From positions 124,001 through 188,000 of the forward strand of contig NZ_JAMBLS010000002.1 in NCBI RefSeq assembly GCF_023336905.1: DNA of 64,000 nt, written 5' to 3'. A program made the position numbers and the translations under genes. Of the stretch, positions 28,201 through 35,306 are shown piece after piece; position 1 is the first letter of the stretch, and the number at the start of each line of letters is the position of its first letter. This stretch comes from Bacteroides sp. ET71 (GTDB taxonomy: Bacteria > Bacteroidota > Bacteroidia > Bacteroidales > Bacteroidaceae). The notes beneath the pieces are model-generated. The model made no database searches. It saw only the letters and a list, made by a program, of their open reading frames with translations, and had not been told where the DNA came from.

Positions 28201-28617
28201 TTGTACGTTACGCAAAGCATCCACATTCAACGTTCCGACACCACTATTTGGATTGCCCACAATGAAGATCTGCTTGTTATTTCCCGAGGTCATGGTGAAA
28301 TCTTCGATAGTACCTGCTCCCGTATCATTATTTACATTTTCATAAGAATTTCTACCGGACACACTACCATCTTCATTGAAAGCTATGACATACAAACGAT
28401 AAATAGTCCGCTCCGTTTCTTCTGACTGAGCTGTTCGTGTCGTTACCTCAACGCTTTCCGGTACACCATATTTCAGTGTAACTTGTACAGGAATACCTTC
28501 TACTATATCATAACGATTCAACTTTACAATGTCATTATCTTGACATGAACAGATACCAGCCAAAACAAATATTCCGACTAAAAAAACATATTTCAGGAAA
28601 GAGCGTTTCATAATCAT
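25213..28617 (-). CDS. DUF4906-type fimbrial protein, candidate tip adhesin
   Basis: A 1134-residue lipoprotein candidate (signal ends ICSC, Cys25) and the last gene of the fimbrial locus. The first half has fimbrillin-like beta sequence with Arg61 (TTRTAQ) where pilins are usually cut. The last part has a Fibrobacter-major-paralogue/lectin-like look: EEIRWYLASIDQL, CPPGYRIPNQRELML and a terminal VRCVRD. This matches DUF4906 proteins of Bacteroidales fimbrial loci; by position it resembles the Mfa5 tip protein of Porphyromonas. The DNA is clearly more AT-rich than flanking housekeeping genes, suggesting an exchanged cassette. Adhesin role is inferred. Confidence 0.75.
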   Translation of the reverse strand: MIMKRSFLKYVFLVGIFVLAGICSCQDNDIVKLNRYDIVEGIPVQVTLKYGVPESVEVTTRTAQSEETERTIYRLYVIAFNEDGSVSGRNSYENVNNDTGAGTIEDFTMTSGNNKQIFIVGNPNSGVGTLNVDALRNVQSLDEFEALASQLTNPLNIERRAFLMVGQMKNENGEMQIAVNEDGIILNASNDPVPLERVDARITFRVKVDNPDYSNFVFVPKYYQVKNIPQGTYLLPREKVSMPDGKYYDYAEAMEAQQPGSGYASMESNTERLYFDGEKDFEDGQGTWHYFEFYLPENRLKPRNEIKSDESQRGDISDYYADASSLYALREKKEKGKQISDSSKPGQVYEQGPYVFANEHSTYVEIYGNLSYEYKGQFVHANVIYTVHLGNTGNTSSNGSGYENEETLVNNYDTERNTHYIYSVTITGVESMRVEVVAETPKETRPGVEGSVIVAGGEVRAVDAHYCRDLIKLRKDEILEGLSWAVSTPFQSGMKVFDTEIADRVIAGERLESDLQTDASLNDYKWVKFGINKEYPFIDFKEYHSEHGYQHDDYYCRLDVLKYPGEAAYDGGQGWMTGGGTPAPAFGISDEDAPFSTYYDGKKVKLYDVNQLLNHLYREAKDENSIIFDEDGTVTISVFIDEYLYVYDPTKEYYQKPIAVDTEGVISEEDLMLWKKVVNGDNRMLHICKSGAKYSPDGQTSWAESVVTISQAPIYTFYNADESLTELKSAWGTESIMEVGDNQYPTGELSIGDNFIFGGSTTLDNGRENTLNILNQKELKWSDIVSVYTRTPDLREGYQNIWYACLLRNRDLDGDDIVDPEEIRWYLASIDQLTDLWIGEDAIPNAKLYDKEVQNGNVTVSHVASSSYYNNSPSDPWIIWAEEGASRGSYLKDEYEIPYAYRCVRNLGLKLQTSSNEIPVFQDYVKQDLPAQTHVANGETYTERVVDVSYMDAVCVRPASFDTPLPKMTERDPYRNNRPYWRFAVIESATDAPNGLYRPSSTSDYWQDDYGYGDWIDYYDNERNGYPCPPGYRIPNQRELMLLYTTYPTLFNDQYSTNISENDKNAIYMCKTAFSFKDYTPYANNIMSPNWSWNGNNHSRIGFAYQSGNLFLLNYSVYLDSYKMSVRCVRDMVE

Positions 28618-28624
28618 TCAAATT

Positions 28625-29638
28625 TTAAGAAAAAGAAGGAACATCTACTGCTACATCCGACCAATCTTTTACTTCCCATTCTATTTTATTTCCCCCTCGG
28701 TCGTCTATTGTTATATCTACTACAATTCGTGTATTCCGCTTGATAAATCTTTGTTGCATAAAAGGTTTAGGATTCATCAATACTCCAGAAGCAACGGTTT
28801 CAATACCCAATGTATAAGGAGTAGGCTCTATATCAGTTCTTTGAGACTCGAGCACATAAAAGACTAGCAATTCCTTATTTTCCCCCTGCTGGATTGTGAC
28901 TCCACTTCCTCCTGAAGTGCGTAAAAATACATGGTTTTGATAAGCCACACCAGAAGGAATAGGCAATTTCCCTCCATCGTCATATGAAAACAAATAAGTC
29001 CGATCAGGCATAAACTCTCCCAAGACTAAACTATATATAGGTATCTCAAAAGGAGCATTATTGGTAAAATTCAATTCAATTTTTGCAACAACCCTTGTTA
29101 TTGGTATTTCTATGGTTTGACTTGCTTGATTTATAAATACCGTTTTTATTCCCGTAATAGGTAATCCATTAATGCCTATATCACGTCTCAATAATGGGAA
29201 ATATTGTTCTGCCATTACAATTTTATTTTCCCATTCGTTTTCCTGTAACACAGAACCTTCACTCACTGCTTGCAAATCCAACCCCAAACTTGCTTCATTA
29301 GCTATAGCATAAAAAGTAACATTCCCGTAAGGAATATCTGAAAATACAATTTCATTTACTTCTGCTATACTGCCTGTAAAGCCCTCTTGATAGAACACAT
29401 TTCCCACTACCGTTCTTGTACTAGTAATAGCGGCAATCACACGTAAAGTCTTTATTCCCTCGTTCGCAGCAGTTGAACCACTCCCTACAGCACGTGTATC
29501 TATATGTAATGTTACCGTAGACGTTTGCTCTTCACTTTTTGCCAAGTCATCAACAGAATCGCAAGAAGTCAAAAAAACACATGCCAACGTAAAAGTAATC
29601 AAAATAATCACTACAATATTATTTTTAAGCATACCCAT
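28625..29638 (-). CDS. Fimbrillin-like accessory subunit
   Basis: A 337-residue protein from the ATG at 29638 (upstream GTG at 29653 possible). A lipoprotein signal ends FLTSC (Cys26), and Arg49 in DTRAVG is a probable maturation site. Two beta-rich domains follow, ending in an IEWEVKDW strand like the C-terminal strand of Mfa/Fim pilins, which completes the next subunit. It lies 8 bp before the DUF4906 gene and directly after the second fimbrillin, the place of Mfa3/Mfa4-type minor subunits. The DNA is AT-rich. Confidence 0.7.
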   Translation of the reverse strand: MGMLKNNIVVIILITFTLACVFLTSCDSVDDLAKSEEQTSTVTLHIDTRAVGSGSTAANEGIKTLRVIAAITSTRTVVGNVFYQEGFTGSIAEVNEIVFSDIPYGNVTFYAIANEASLGLDLQAVSEGSVLQENEWENKIVMAEQYFPLLRRDIGINGLPITGIKTVFINQASQTIEIPITRVVAKIELNFTNNAPFEIPIYSLVLGEFMPDRTYLFSYDDGGKLPIPSGVAYQNHVFLRTSGGSGVTIQQGENKELLVFYVLESQRTDIEPTPYTLGIETVASGVLMNPKPFMQQRFIKRNTRIVVDITIDDRGGNKIEWEVKDWSDVAVDVPSFS

Positions 29639-29643
29639 ATTCT

Positions 29644-31092
29644 TCAATCCCACGTTATACTACCTTCTATCGTTTCTTCCCAATCACATACATACACGCG
29701 AATGTTTATATCACTCACTGTTTCCGGTTTGTCTCCCCCTATCCCACTAATAGAATTTACTTTCAACTGATACAGGTTATTCCGCACAATGGCATACTCC
29801 ATCGGGCTGATGACATTCGGATTACCATCATCGGCATGGCGAATCCAATAGGTGTAGTAGCAGATGCCATCCTTATAGTAACTTACGCCATAAGTAGAAT
29901 AATTATTTCCATCCAAATGTATATTGCCACCCATCGCTGTTTCAACATCGCTAAGTTTTTCATATATCTTTCCAGCATACGAATAAAAAGAAGTTCCTTC
30001 TTTCATTCCGTCAGGAGTATATCGTGCTTTAAATACTACACCAGTGCAGTATTTAGACATAGACTCTTCTACATATTGTACTGTTACGACATTCTCTTCC
30101 GTATAATCCAACGTATGATACTTACCATCTGCCGTTATGGACAACCAAGGAGAAGGTGTCACATTCATTATTCCGTCAAACTGCAACAAATAAATTCTAT
30201 TATTCATCGCAATGGTCTGTGCATCCAAAACATAGTTAGAAGCGATCCCATCATCTGCAACTTTTTCATCGCCCAAATAAATTACTGGTTCAAGGTTTTG
30301 CACATTTTCACTGACACGTTTAAATACATAAGGCGAAGTTTCATGTTTATTCACCAAAGTAGCCTCTGTGATTACTACTTTATCATCGGGAGATTGAACA
30401 GGTTCATACGACGAGTTTATTAGATAGTCTACACGTGCCGCCAGACGCTCTACATTTACTGTTACTATTGAAGGATTATTCTGAGAATTACCGGCAAGAA
30501 TCTCTATTTTATCTATTCCCGACCCCGCAGAAGCCATTAGGAAACACAATCCGTCGGTATCCTCAATTGCTTGCGTCACGCAGGCATCACGTAAGTCAGC
30601 CAGATTCGTAATATTGGATATAGTCTTATTACCCGCATTTGCTACCACCAATATTTCATATGTTTCTCCTACTCGTAAAGCATCTACTTCCGTAGGAGGA
30701 GTCAAATATCGTGTGATTGTCCCCGAAGGTTCCGGAGTCAAATTGTCAAAAAAAACTGAAACCAATTCTATATCAGCTGCAGTATCACTTGTATTAATAC
30801 CTTTCCCATCTGTCGTTTGAAAGAAAAACACATTCAAATCATATACCTTGTTCTCATCCCCCGTGCCGGGTTGAGGGCCATCTCCATATTCTCCCGGCTT
30901 GGGCGAACCGATGGCACGCGACTGTGTCCCCCGGCTATCGGCGGCTGCCACGGAGATGCTCACATACACCCCGCTGCCCTCTTCCTCGTCCGGCGCAGGC
31001 AGGGAAAGCGTCTCACTGTCGGCACAAGCCTCCAACAAGAGAAGGAACAGCAAGGACAGCAGGCTGATGGATGAGAAAAAGATATGTTTCAT
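29644..31092 (-). CDS. Mfa1-type fimbrial subunit (second fimbrillin)
   Basis: A 482-residue protein from the ATG at 31092 (a GTG lies at 31107). The lipoprotein signal ends LLEAC (Cys23), and Arg59 in QSRAIG is a likely cleavage point. The C-terminal CYYTYWIRHADDGN, then YAIVRNNLYQLKVNSISGIG, is the Mfa1_C/P_gingi_FimA signature shared with the 619-residue fimbrillin of this locus. The first 85 codons (30845-31092) are GC-rich while the body is AT-rich, a sharp step inside one gene. Probably a shaft or adaptor pilin polymerised by strand exchange. Confidence 0.82.
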   Translation of the reverse strand: MKHIFFSSISLLSLLFLLLLEACADSETLSLPAPDEEEGSGVYVSISVAAADSRGTQSRAIGSPKPGEYGDGPQPGTGDENKVYDLNVFFFQTTDGKGINTSDTAADIELVSVFFDNLTPEPSGTITRYLTPPTEVDALRVGETYEILVVANAGNKTISNITNLADLRDACVTQAIEDTDGLCFLMASAGSGIDKIEILAGNSQNNPSIVTVNVERLAARVDYLINSSYEPVQSPDDKVVITEATLVNKHETSPYVFKRVSENVQNLEPVIYLGDEKVADDGIASNYVLDAQTIAMNNRIYLLQFDGIMNVTPSPWLSITADGKYHTLDYTEENVVTVQYVEESMSKYCTGVVFKARYTPDGMKEGTSFYSYAGKIYEKLSDVETAMGGNIHLDGNNYSTYGVSYYKDGICYYTYWIRHADDGNPNVISPMEYAIVRNNLYQLKVNSISGIGGDKPETVSDINIRVYVCDWEETIEGSITWD

Positions 31093-31153
31093 TACCAATC
31101 TATTCACGTTAGAATCTCTGTTTTTAAACTAAAAAGCAGCGGAACCGCGCCTG

Positions 31154-32245
31154 TCACAACGATACGTTCTGCACGCGTTTGCTCCAGTCCAGCACACCGA
31201 TGGAGACGTCGACATACTGCCACTCGCCGCCTTTCAGGAAGAAGGTCAGGCGGAAATCATAACCGCGGTCGAGGAACTCTTGCAGGCTGTAGCGCTGTAT
31301 CTCGTCGTAGTTGCGCAACTGGCCCAGCAGGTTGCAGAGGTCGACATCTACCACGTCGTGTTCCGTGGCACGGTGACGGATGGTCAGACGGGCGTTTTCT
31401 TCCGGCAAATCGCTGGCATACAGACGAGAAGTCATGAAGGCGGCATGCGCCGTCTGCCCGGCAACAGTGGCCTGCGGCATGGCGGAAAGCGTCTGCTGGT
31501 CGTCATCGCCGGTGTTCCAAGTGGCGTATGGCGTATAGATGGCCGTGCGGCTGTCGGCCCCGGATACCAGGTCGGCAGCCTCGCGGTCATAAACTTGGAG
31601 GTCACGGTGGGTGATGGCAAAGTCATAATCGGCCACGTTCATGGTTTCGGGTTCGTCAATCTCGCGCATGGAAACGGTGATGGACTTCGTGTCGCGCATC
31701 AGCGAAAGGGTATGCTCCACATAGCGGTCGGCGGCCACGTAGACGGGTTCCGTGCTCACGGCATGCCACAGGGTGTCCAGCGGCTCTTGCTCGTTCTGCA
31801 CCACGGCCCATCCGGCGTCCACTTCATCAGCTTCCAGCGACACGGCGAAGTCGTCCATCGCGTCGCCCGCCACCGGCGTTTCCCACACGAAGTTGGCGCC
31901 CGGGCCGGCCTGCACGCTCTCGAACGAACGCTGCTGCGCCAACGCCAGGAACTGGTAGTTGCCTTCGGGCAGGTCGATGTACATGCGGTAAGGCTGCGTG
32001 CGGCGGATGTCGGGGTCGATGTAGGAGGTGACAAACCGCCCTTGCTCGTCGTAGACAAACACGCCCACGCTGCCCACATGCTCCATCATGTCGGCACGTT
32101 GCAGGTTATAGTCATACTTGAAGGAAAGCCAGATGCCATGCTCGCAACCGTCCCGGTTCTCGTAAATCCAGTCGGAACACGAGGCCAACAGGCAGACCAG
32201 GCCCACGGCCGCACAAAATCTATGTAGGGTCACACTCATTTTCAT
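31154..32245 (-). CDS. FimB/Mfa2-type fimbrial anchor lipoprotein
   Basis: A 363-residue protein from the ATG at 32245 (another at 32239). The lipobox LLASC gives Cys23. SDWIYENRDGCEHGIWLSFKYDYN and FVYDEQGRFV match the FimB/Mfa2 family that anchors fimbriae to the outer membrane and limits shaft length. It keeps its lipid anchor, having no Arg maturation site after the Cys like its neighbours. The open frame extends to 32458, but that part runs through a 23-bp repeat array and is rejected. GC-rich, unlike the genes downstream of it. Confidence 0.82.
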   Translation of the reverse strand: MKMSVTLHRFCAAVGLVCLLASCSDWIYENRDGCEHGIWLSFKYDYNLQRADMMEHVGSVGVFVYDEQGRFVTSYIDPDIRRTQPYRMYIDLPEGNYQFLALAQQRSFESVQAGPGANFVWETPVAGDAMDDFAVSLEADEVDAGWAVVQNEQEPLDTLWHAVSTEPVYVAADRYVEHTLSLMRDTKSITVSMREIDEPETMNVADYDFAITHRDLQVYDREAADLVSGADSRTAIYTPYATWNTGDDDQQTLSAMPQATVAGQTAHAAFMTSRLYASDLPEENARLTIRHRATEHDVVDVDLCNLLGQLRNYDEIQRYSLQEFLDRGYDFRLTFFLKGGEWQYVDVSIGVLDWSKRVQNVSL

Positions 32246-32281
32246 CGCATTGATAAATATTCTTCCGGAAGCACCGCCCGC

Positions 32282-32465
32282 TTGGCAAACCGCCAAAGCC
32301 AGACTTGGCAAGCTGCCAAAGCCGGACTTGGCAAACTGCTGTATCCTAAGGAGGCAAACCGCCGCATACCAAGGAGGCGAACTGCCGCATACTAAGGAGG
32401 CGAACTGCCGCATAGCATAGGTGGGAGTCCACCACCCGGATAGGTGGGACACTGCCACCCGTTAC
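32282..32465. repeat. Eight-unit 23-bp dyad array between major fimbrillin and anchor genes
   Basis: Eight contiguous 23-bp units start at 32282, 32305, 32328, 32351, 32374, 32397, 32420 and 32443. Each opens with an inverted repeat whose arms drift in pairs: TTGGC-N5-GCCAA (unit 1), TTGGCA-N3-TGCCAA (unit 2), GAGGC/GCCGC types (units 4-6), GGTGG-N4-CCACC (unit 7), GGTG-type (unit 8). The remaining 7-8 bp of each unit are spacer. It occupies nearly all of the gap between the major fimbrillin stop and the anchor start. Confidence 0.9.
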
Positions 32466-32529
32466 CCCTACGGTCTGTCAAACGGACGGTACGGAAGAAA
32501 CTGTTTGTTTGTTTTGTTTTACTGTTCGT

Positions 32530-34389
32530 TTAAAGGTCTACGCCCTGCTGACGCTTAGCCCAAGAGAGGACGTTGATTTCGGCACGAATGTAGCCTTCGG
32601 TGTCATCGTCGGATTCATCACCCGGAGTAACGATTTCGGGATCACCGGGTCCACTGATGCTTTGGACATTGATTTCGTACCAGTTGTTGCGTACCACGCC
32701 ATAACGTCCCAGATGGTTCAACGAATGTGTATCACCCGTATTCCAGACAGCTTCCGTATCATTGAAATGCCTAATCAAAGCAGCATAGTAATAGCTTACC
32801 CCACTTTTGTAATACTTGATGGTACCTATTGCGTTCCAGATTGTCTCAGCCTGTTCATCCGTAAGTTCTGTGGATTCACTTATCTTAAACAAATCTTTCA
32901 TTTCAGCAGCACTTTCATAAATTCCGCCATCAGCATCATCTTTCAATTGCAAATCTGGAGCAGAAGTGCTACCAAAAGCAGTTTCCTTTACATGATTAGC
33001 TATACCTTTTATTGTTTGTGCTGGATCCGAACTTGGAACAGTAATATCATTAACAGGATACTTGATTGGAGCTGTTCCACAAATAAAGAAATCACGAGCG
33101 CTCGGAGTTTCATTATCATAGAACTTAACTCTATATTCTGTTTTCAGCAATACACTTGTTGTACGATTCTCAACTTGCTGATTGTAATCCATCGTATTTT
33201 CCAAGCAATACAACGGATGGCTTTCCGCATCATGCTCGGCATCTTCTTCCCAAGTGGCAGGCTGATTAGTATTGGTATAAGTCGTAAAATCAGTTGCAAC
33301 CGTGGTATTATCGCCCGTATAATTCCCATCTATGGCCCAATATATACGGTAATAGGTCTTATTACCTGCCATTGCAATAGTATTTGTTCCTACAAAGCGG
33401 GAAGCGTTATTACTATTGGCTGTATTCAGCCAGTCAGTAGAAGAGAATCCTGTAACGTCACGTACCAATTTCGTCGAGTTATTCGTTACATTCAATGTCC
33501 AGCCCGTAAGTTCAATGACATCTCCATTATAGACACTTTCATCATCGCCATCCGGAACGCTCGTGCTCACCGTGGCAACTTTGGTATATTCACTGTTGTT
33601 GTAAGTAAAACCTGTCAATGTGACCTTCGCTACTATGCGTTCTACATAGATACGGGCTGGATCAGTGTCAGCTTCAGCAGCCTCTTCTGTTTCATAAACC
33701 GTTACGGGCACTAAAGTTTTTGCTTTAGCATCGGTCAAATCTACATTCCCGGCAAGAGTAGACAAAGGCGCATTAACCATCATAAAAGCATTATAATTTG
33801 CACCTGTATAGTCCGTTAAAGTTTGGTTTTGAAGCTTGCTCTGTAAAGTGGCCAAAGTAGAAGTACCAACCGCTAAATTAGTCCCTCCAACGGTCAACAC
33901 ACCCGTTGTCTGATTTACAGATACAACAGCCACATTAGGATTCAAAATAACAAGAGCGTATAGTTGTTCATCATCCTCTACTAACGGAGCTTCCGTTGTT
34001 GATGTCACACGAGTAGATATCTGATCATCTGTCTGGTCATCCTGTTGTGTTAAGCCTTCCAGAGTATAAGCCTTTACAAATTTGGCATTTGCATCAGGAT
34101 CAGTAGGCTCTGCCCCCTGAGCACCTTTAGCATCCTTAAAGAAAACAATGATTCCACTACTTACAGCATACTCATCCTCTAATCCATCATCCAGAATGTT
34201 AGAATCGTCAGCTTTCGTAACAGCTCCATTTGTCGTTGGCATATTAATAGCCACTTTCACATAACCCTCTCCCGTAGCAGGAGTATTGTTGCCCCCGCCA
34301 TTGTCCATGCCGGAATCTTCCAGCGCATCGCTACATGCTGCGAACATACCAGCCGCCAGCATCATTGCTAAAAACTTAACTTTTTTCAT
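32530..34389 (-). CDS. Mfa1-family major fimbrillin
   Basis: A 619-residue lipoprotein precursor (lipobox FAAC, Cys19) with a Gly/Asn-rich linker. Residue K59 (AVTKADD) lies at the usual trypsin-like maturation position. A Thr/Asn-rich body follows, with the C-terminal Mfa1 signature (YYKSGVSYYYAALIRHFND, YGVVRNNWYEINVQSISGPG) and the final strand INVLSWAKRQQGVDL that would be donated in polymerisation. Family: P. gingivalis Mfa1. Ends of the gene are GC-richer than the middle, as in an allele-exchanged surface antigen. Most likely the shaft subunit. Confidence 0.85.
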   Translation of the reverse strand: MKKVKFLAMMLAAGMFAACSDALEDSGMDNGGGNNTPATGEGYVKVAINMPTTNGAVTKADDSNILDDGLEDEYAVSSGIIVFFKDAKGAQGAEPTDPDANAKFVKAYTLEGLTQQDDQTDDQISTRVTSTTEAPLVEDDEQLYALVILNPNVAVVSVNQTTGVLTVGGTNLAVGTSTLATLQSKLQNQTLTDYTGANYNAFMMVNAPLSTLAGNVDLTDAKAKTLVPVTVYETEEAAEADTDPARIYVERIVAKVTLTGFTYNNSEYTKVATVSTSVPDGDDESVYNGDVIELTGWTLNVTNNSTKLVRDVTGFSSTDWLNTANSNNASRFVGTNTIAMAGNKTYYRIYWAIDGNYTGDNTTVATDFTTYTNTNQPATWEEDAEHDAESHPLYCLENTMDYNQQVENRTTSVLLKTEYRVKFYDNETPSARDFFICGTAPIKYPVNDITVPSSDPAQTIKGIANHVKETAFGSTSAPDLQLKDDADGGIYESAAEMKDLFKISESTELTDEQAETIWNAIGTIKYYKSGVSYYYAALIRHFNDTEAVWNTGDTHSLNHLGRYGVVRNNWYEINVQSISGPGDPEIVTPGDESDDDTEGYIRAEINVLSWAKRQQGVDL

Positions 34390-34550
34390 ACTCTCAATTA
34401 TTAATAATTTGTTTGTTTTGCCTTATATCTTGTTTTAAAAATCGCTTCCTTTTCTCCTTCCGCCGTGCGTGGGAAAAACAACGTCCTCCCGCCCACGCTG
34501 CCATACGTGGAGGGGAGGACGGGAAATAATGTCTGCGCGTGTCTGCAATT

Positions 34551-34909
34551 CTATTCGTCGGCGATGCCAGCCCTTTCCTTGGCCAAGGCCAACAACTCGG
34601 CTATGCGGGCAGCAGGCAAAGACTCGCGTTCAGCCTTGTCATAGATGGCCACAGGGTGATGACTCCGTGCTCTTCATCTCTTTCATACACATAAGTGATG
34701 ACACGCGCACCATGGCTCTTGCCACGGTTTTTGCTGGCAATAGACATGCGCACTTTGTGCACCCCGTTACCTAGGTCGACACCTGTAGTTGGGTTAGCTA
34801 ACAAATCTGTTTGTAACTGCACCAAATCTTGCTTCAATGACTTATACTTCTTAGAAAGTCGTTTCACATCTTGCAAAAACCCTGGTTCGGCTATAATACT
34901 ATAATTCAT
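34551..34909 (-). pseudogene. RelE/ParE-family toxin, frameshifted
   Basis: From ATG 34909 the frame gives RelE-like sequence (MNYSIIAEPGFLQDVKRLSKK, VHKVRMSIASKNRGKSHGARVITYVYERDEE) as far as GVITL, then diverges and stops at 34601. The expected tail (AIYDKAERESLPAARIAELLAL and so on, stop 34551-34553) is in another frame. A one-base deletion between about 34649 and 34656 accounts for it. Restored length would be about 119 residues. RelE toxins cleave mRNA on the ribosome; the lost helix and tail should inactivate it. It overlaps the antitoxin gene by 11 bp. Confidence 0.8.
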
Positions 34910-35174
34910 CGATAACTTCTTGCAGGGTTTTACGTTTTATTCCTTCCTTCCGTGCCCGGAACATCTCCGTAAACGCATCGAGCAACATTTCCTCCTGCTC
35001 TTCTTTAGTGATATACTCCACTTCTCCCTCTTTGGGGGCAGCCGTTTCCTTCACCGTCGACAATGCACGCTTCAAAGCGCTCTGTACTTTCTTAATCACA
35101 CTGATGTCGTCCACCTCCAGCAGTTGCCGCAACAAGGCATCACGCTCCACGTACAGGTTTACATCCGTATTCAT
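34899..35174 (-). CDS. Antitoxin of the RelE-type pair
   Basis: A 91-residue protein from the ATG at 35174; an extension to 35213 would need a TTG start. It is acidic and helical, with DVNLYVERDALLRQLLEVDD and a C-terminal RKEGIKRKTLQEVIDEL that probably binds the toxin. Its stop overlaps the toxin start, the classic type II order. It is intact although the toxin is broken. The pair sits inside the fimbrial locus, between the DUF3868 gene and the major fimbrillin. Confidence 0.7.
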   Translation of the reverse strand: MNTDVNLYVERDALLRQLLEVDDISVIKKVQSALKRALSTVKETAAPKEGEVEYITKEEQEEMLLDAFTEMFRARKEGIKRKTLQEVIDEL

Positions 35175-35306
35175 ATTAACTTTGCTGTTTATCAGGTTTG
35201 TAATCTCCGGCAAAGTTACACATTATTTCCCGTTTTCCCACTAAGTCAAAGAGCGAATCTATTTTCATGCAGCAGACAGGACAATGCCTGTCCTGCCGAC
35301 ATACAA

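Noticed and set aside
32246-32458. N-terminal extension of the Mfa2-type anchor gene
   Set aside because: It translates a 23-bp repeat array; the unit is not a multiple of three, and a normal lipoprotein signal starts at 32245.
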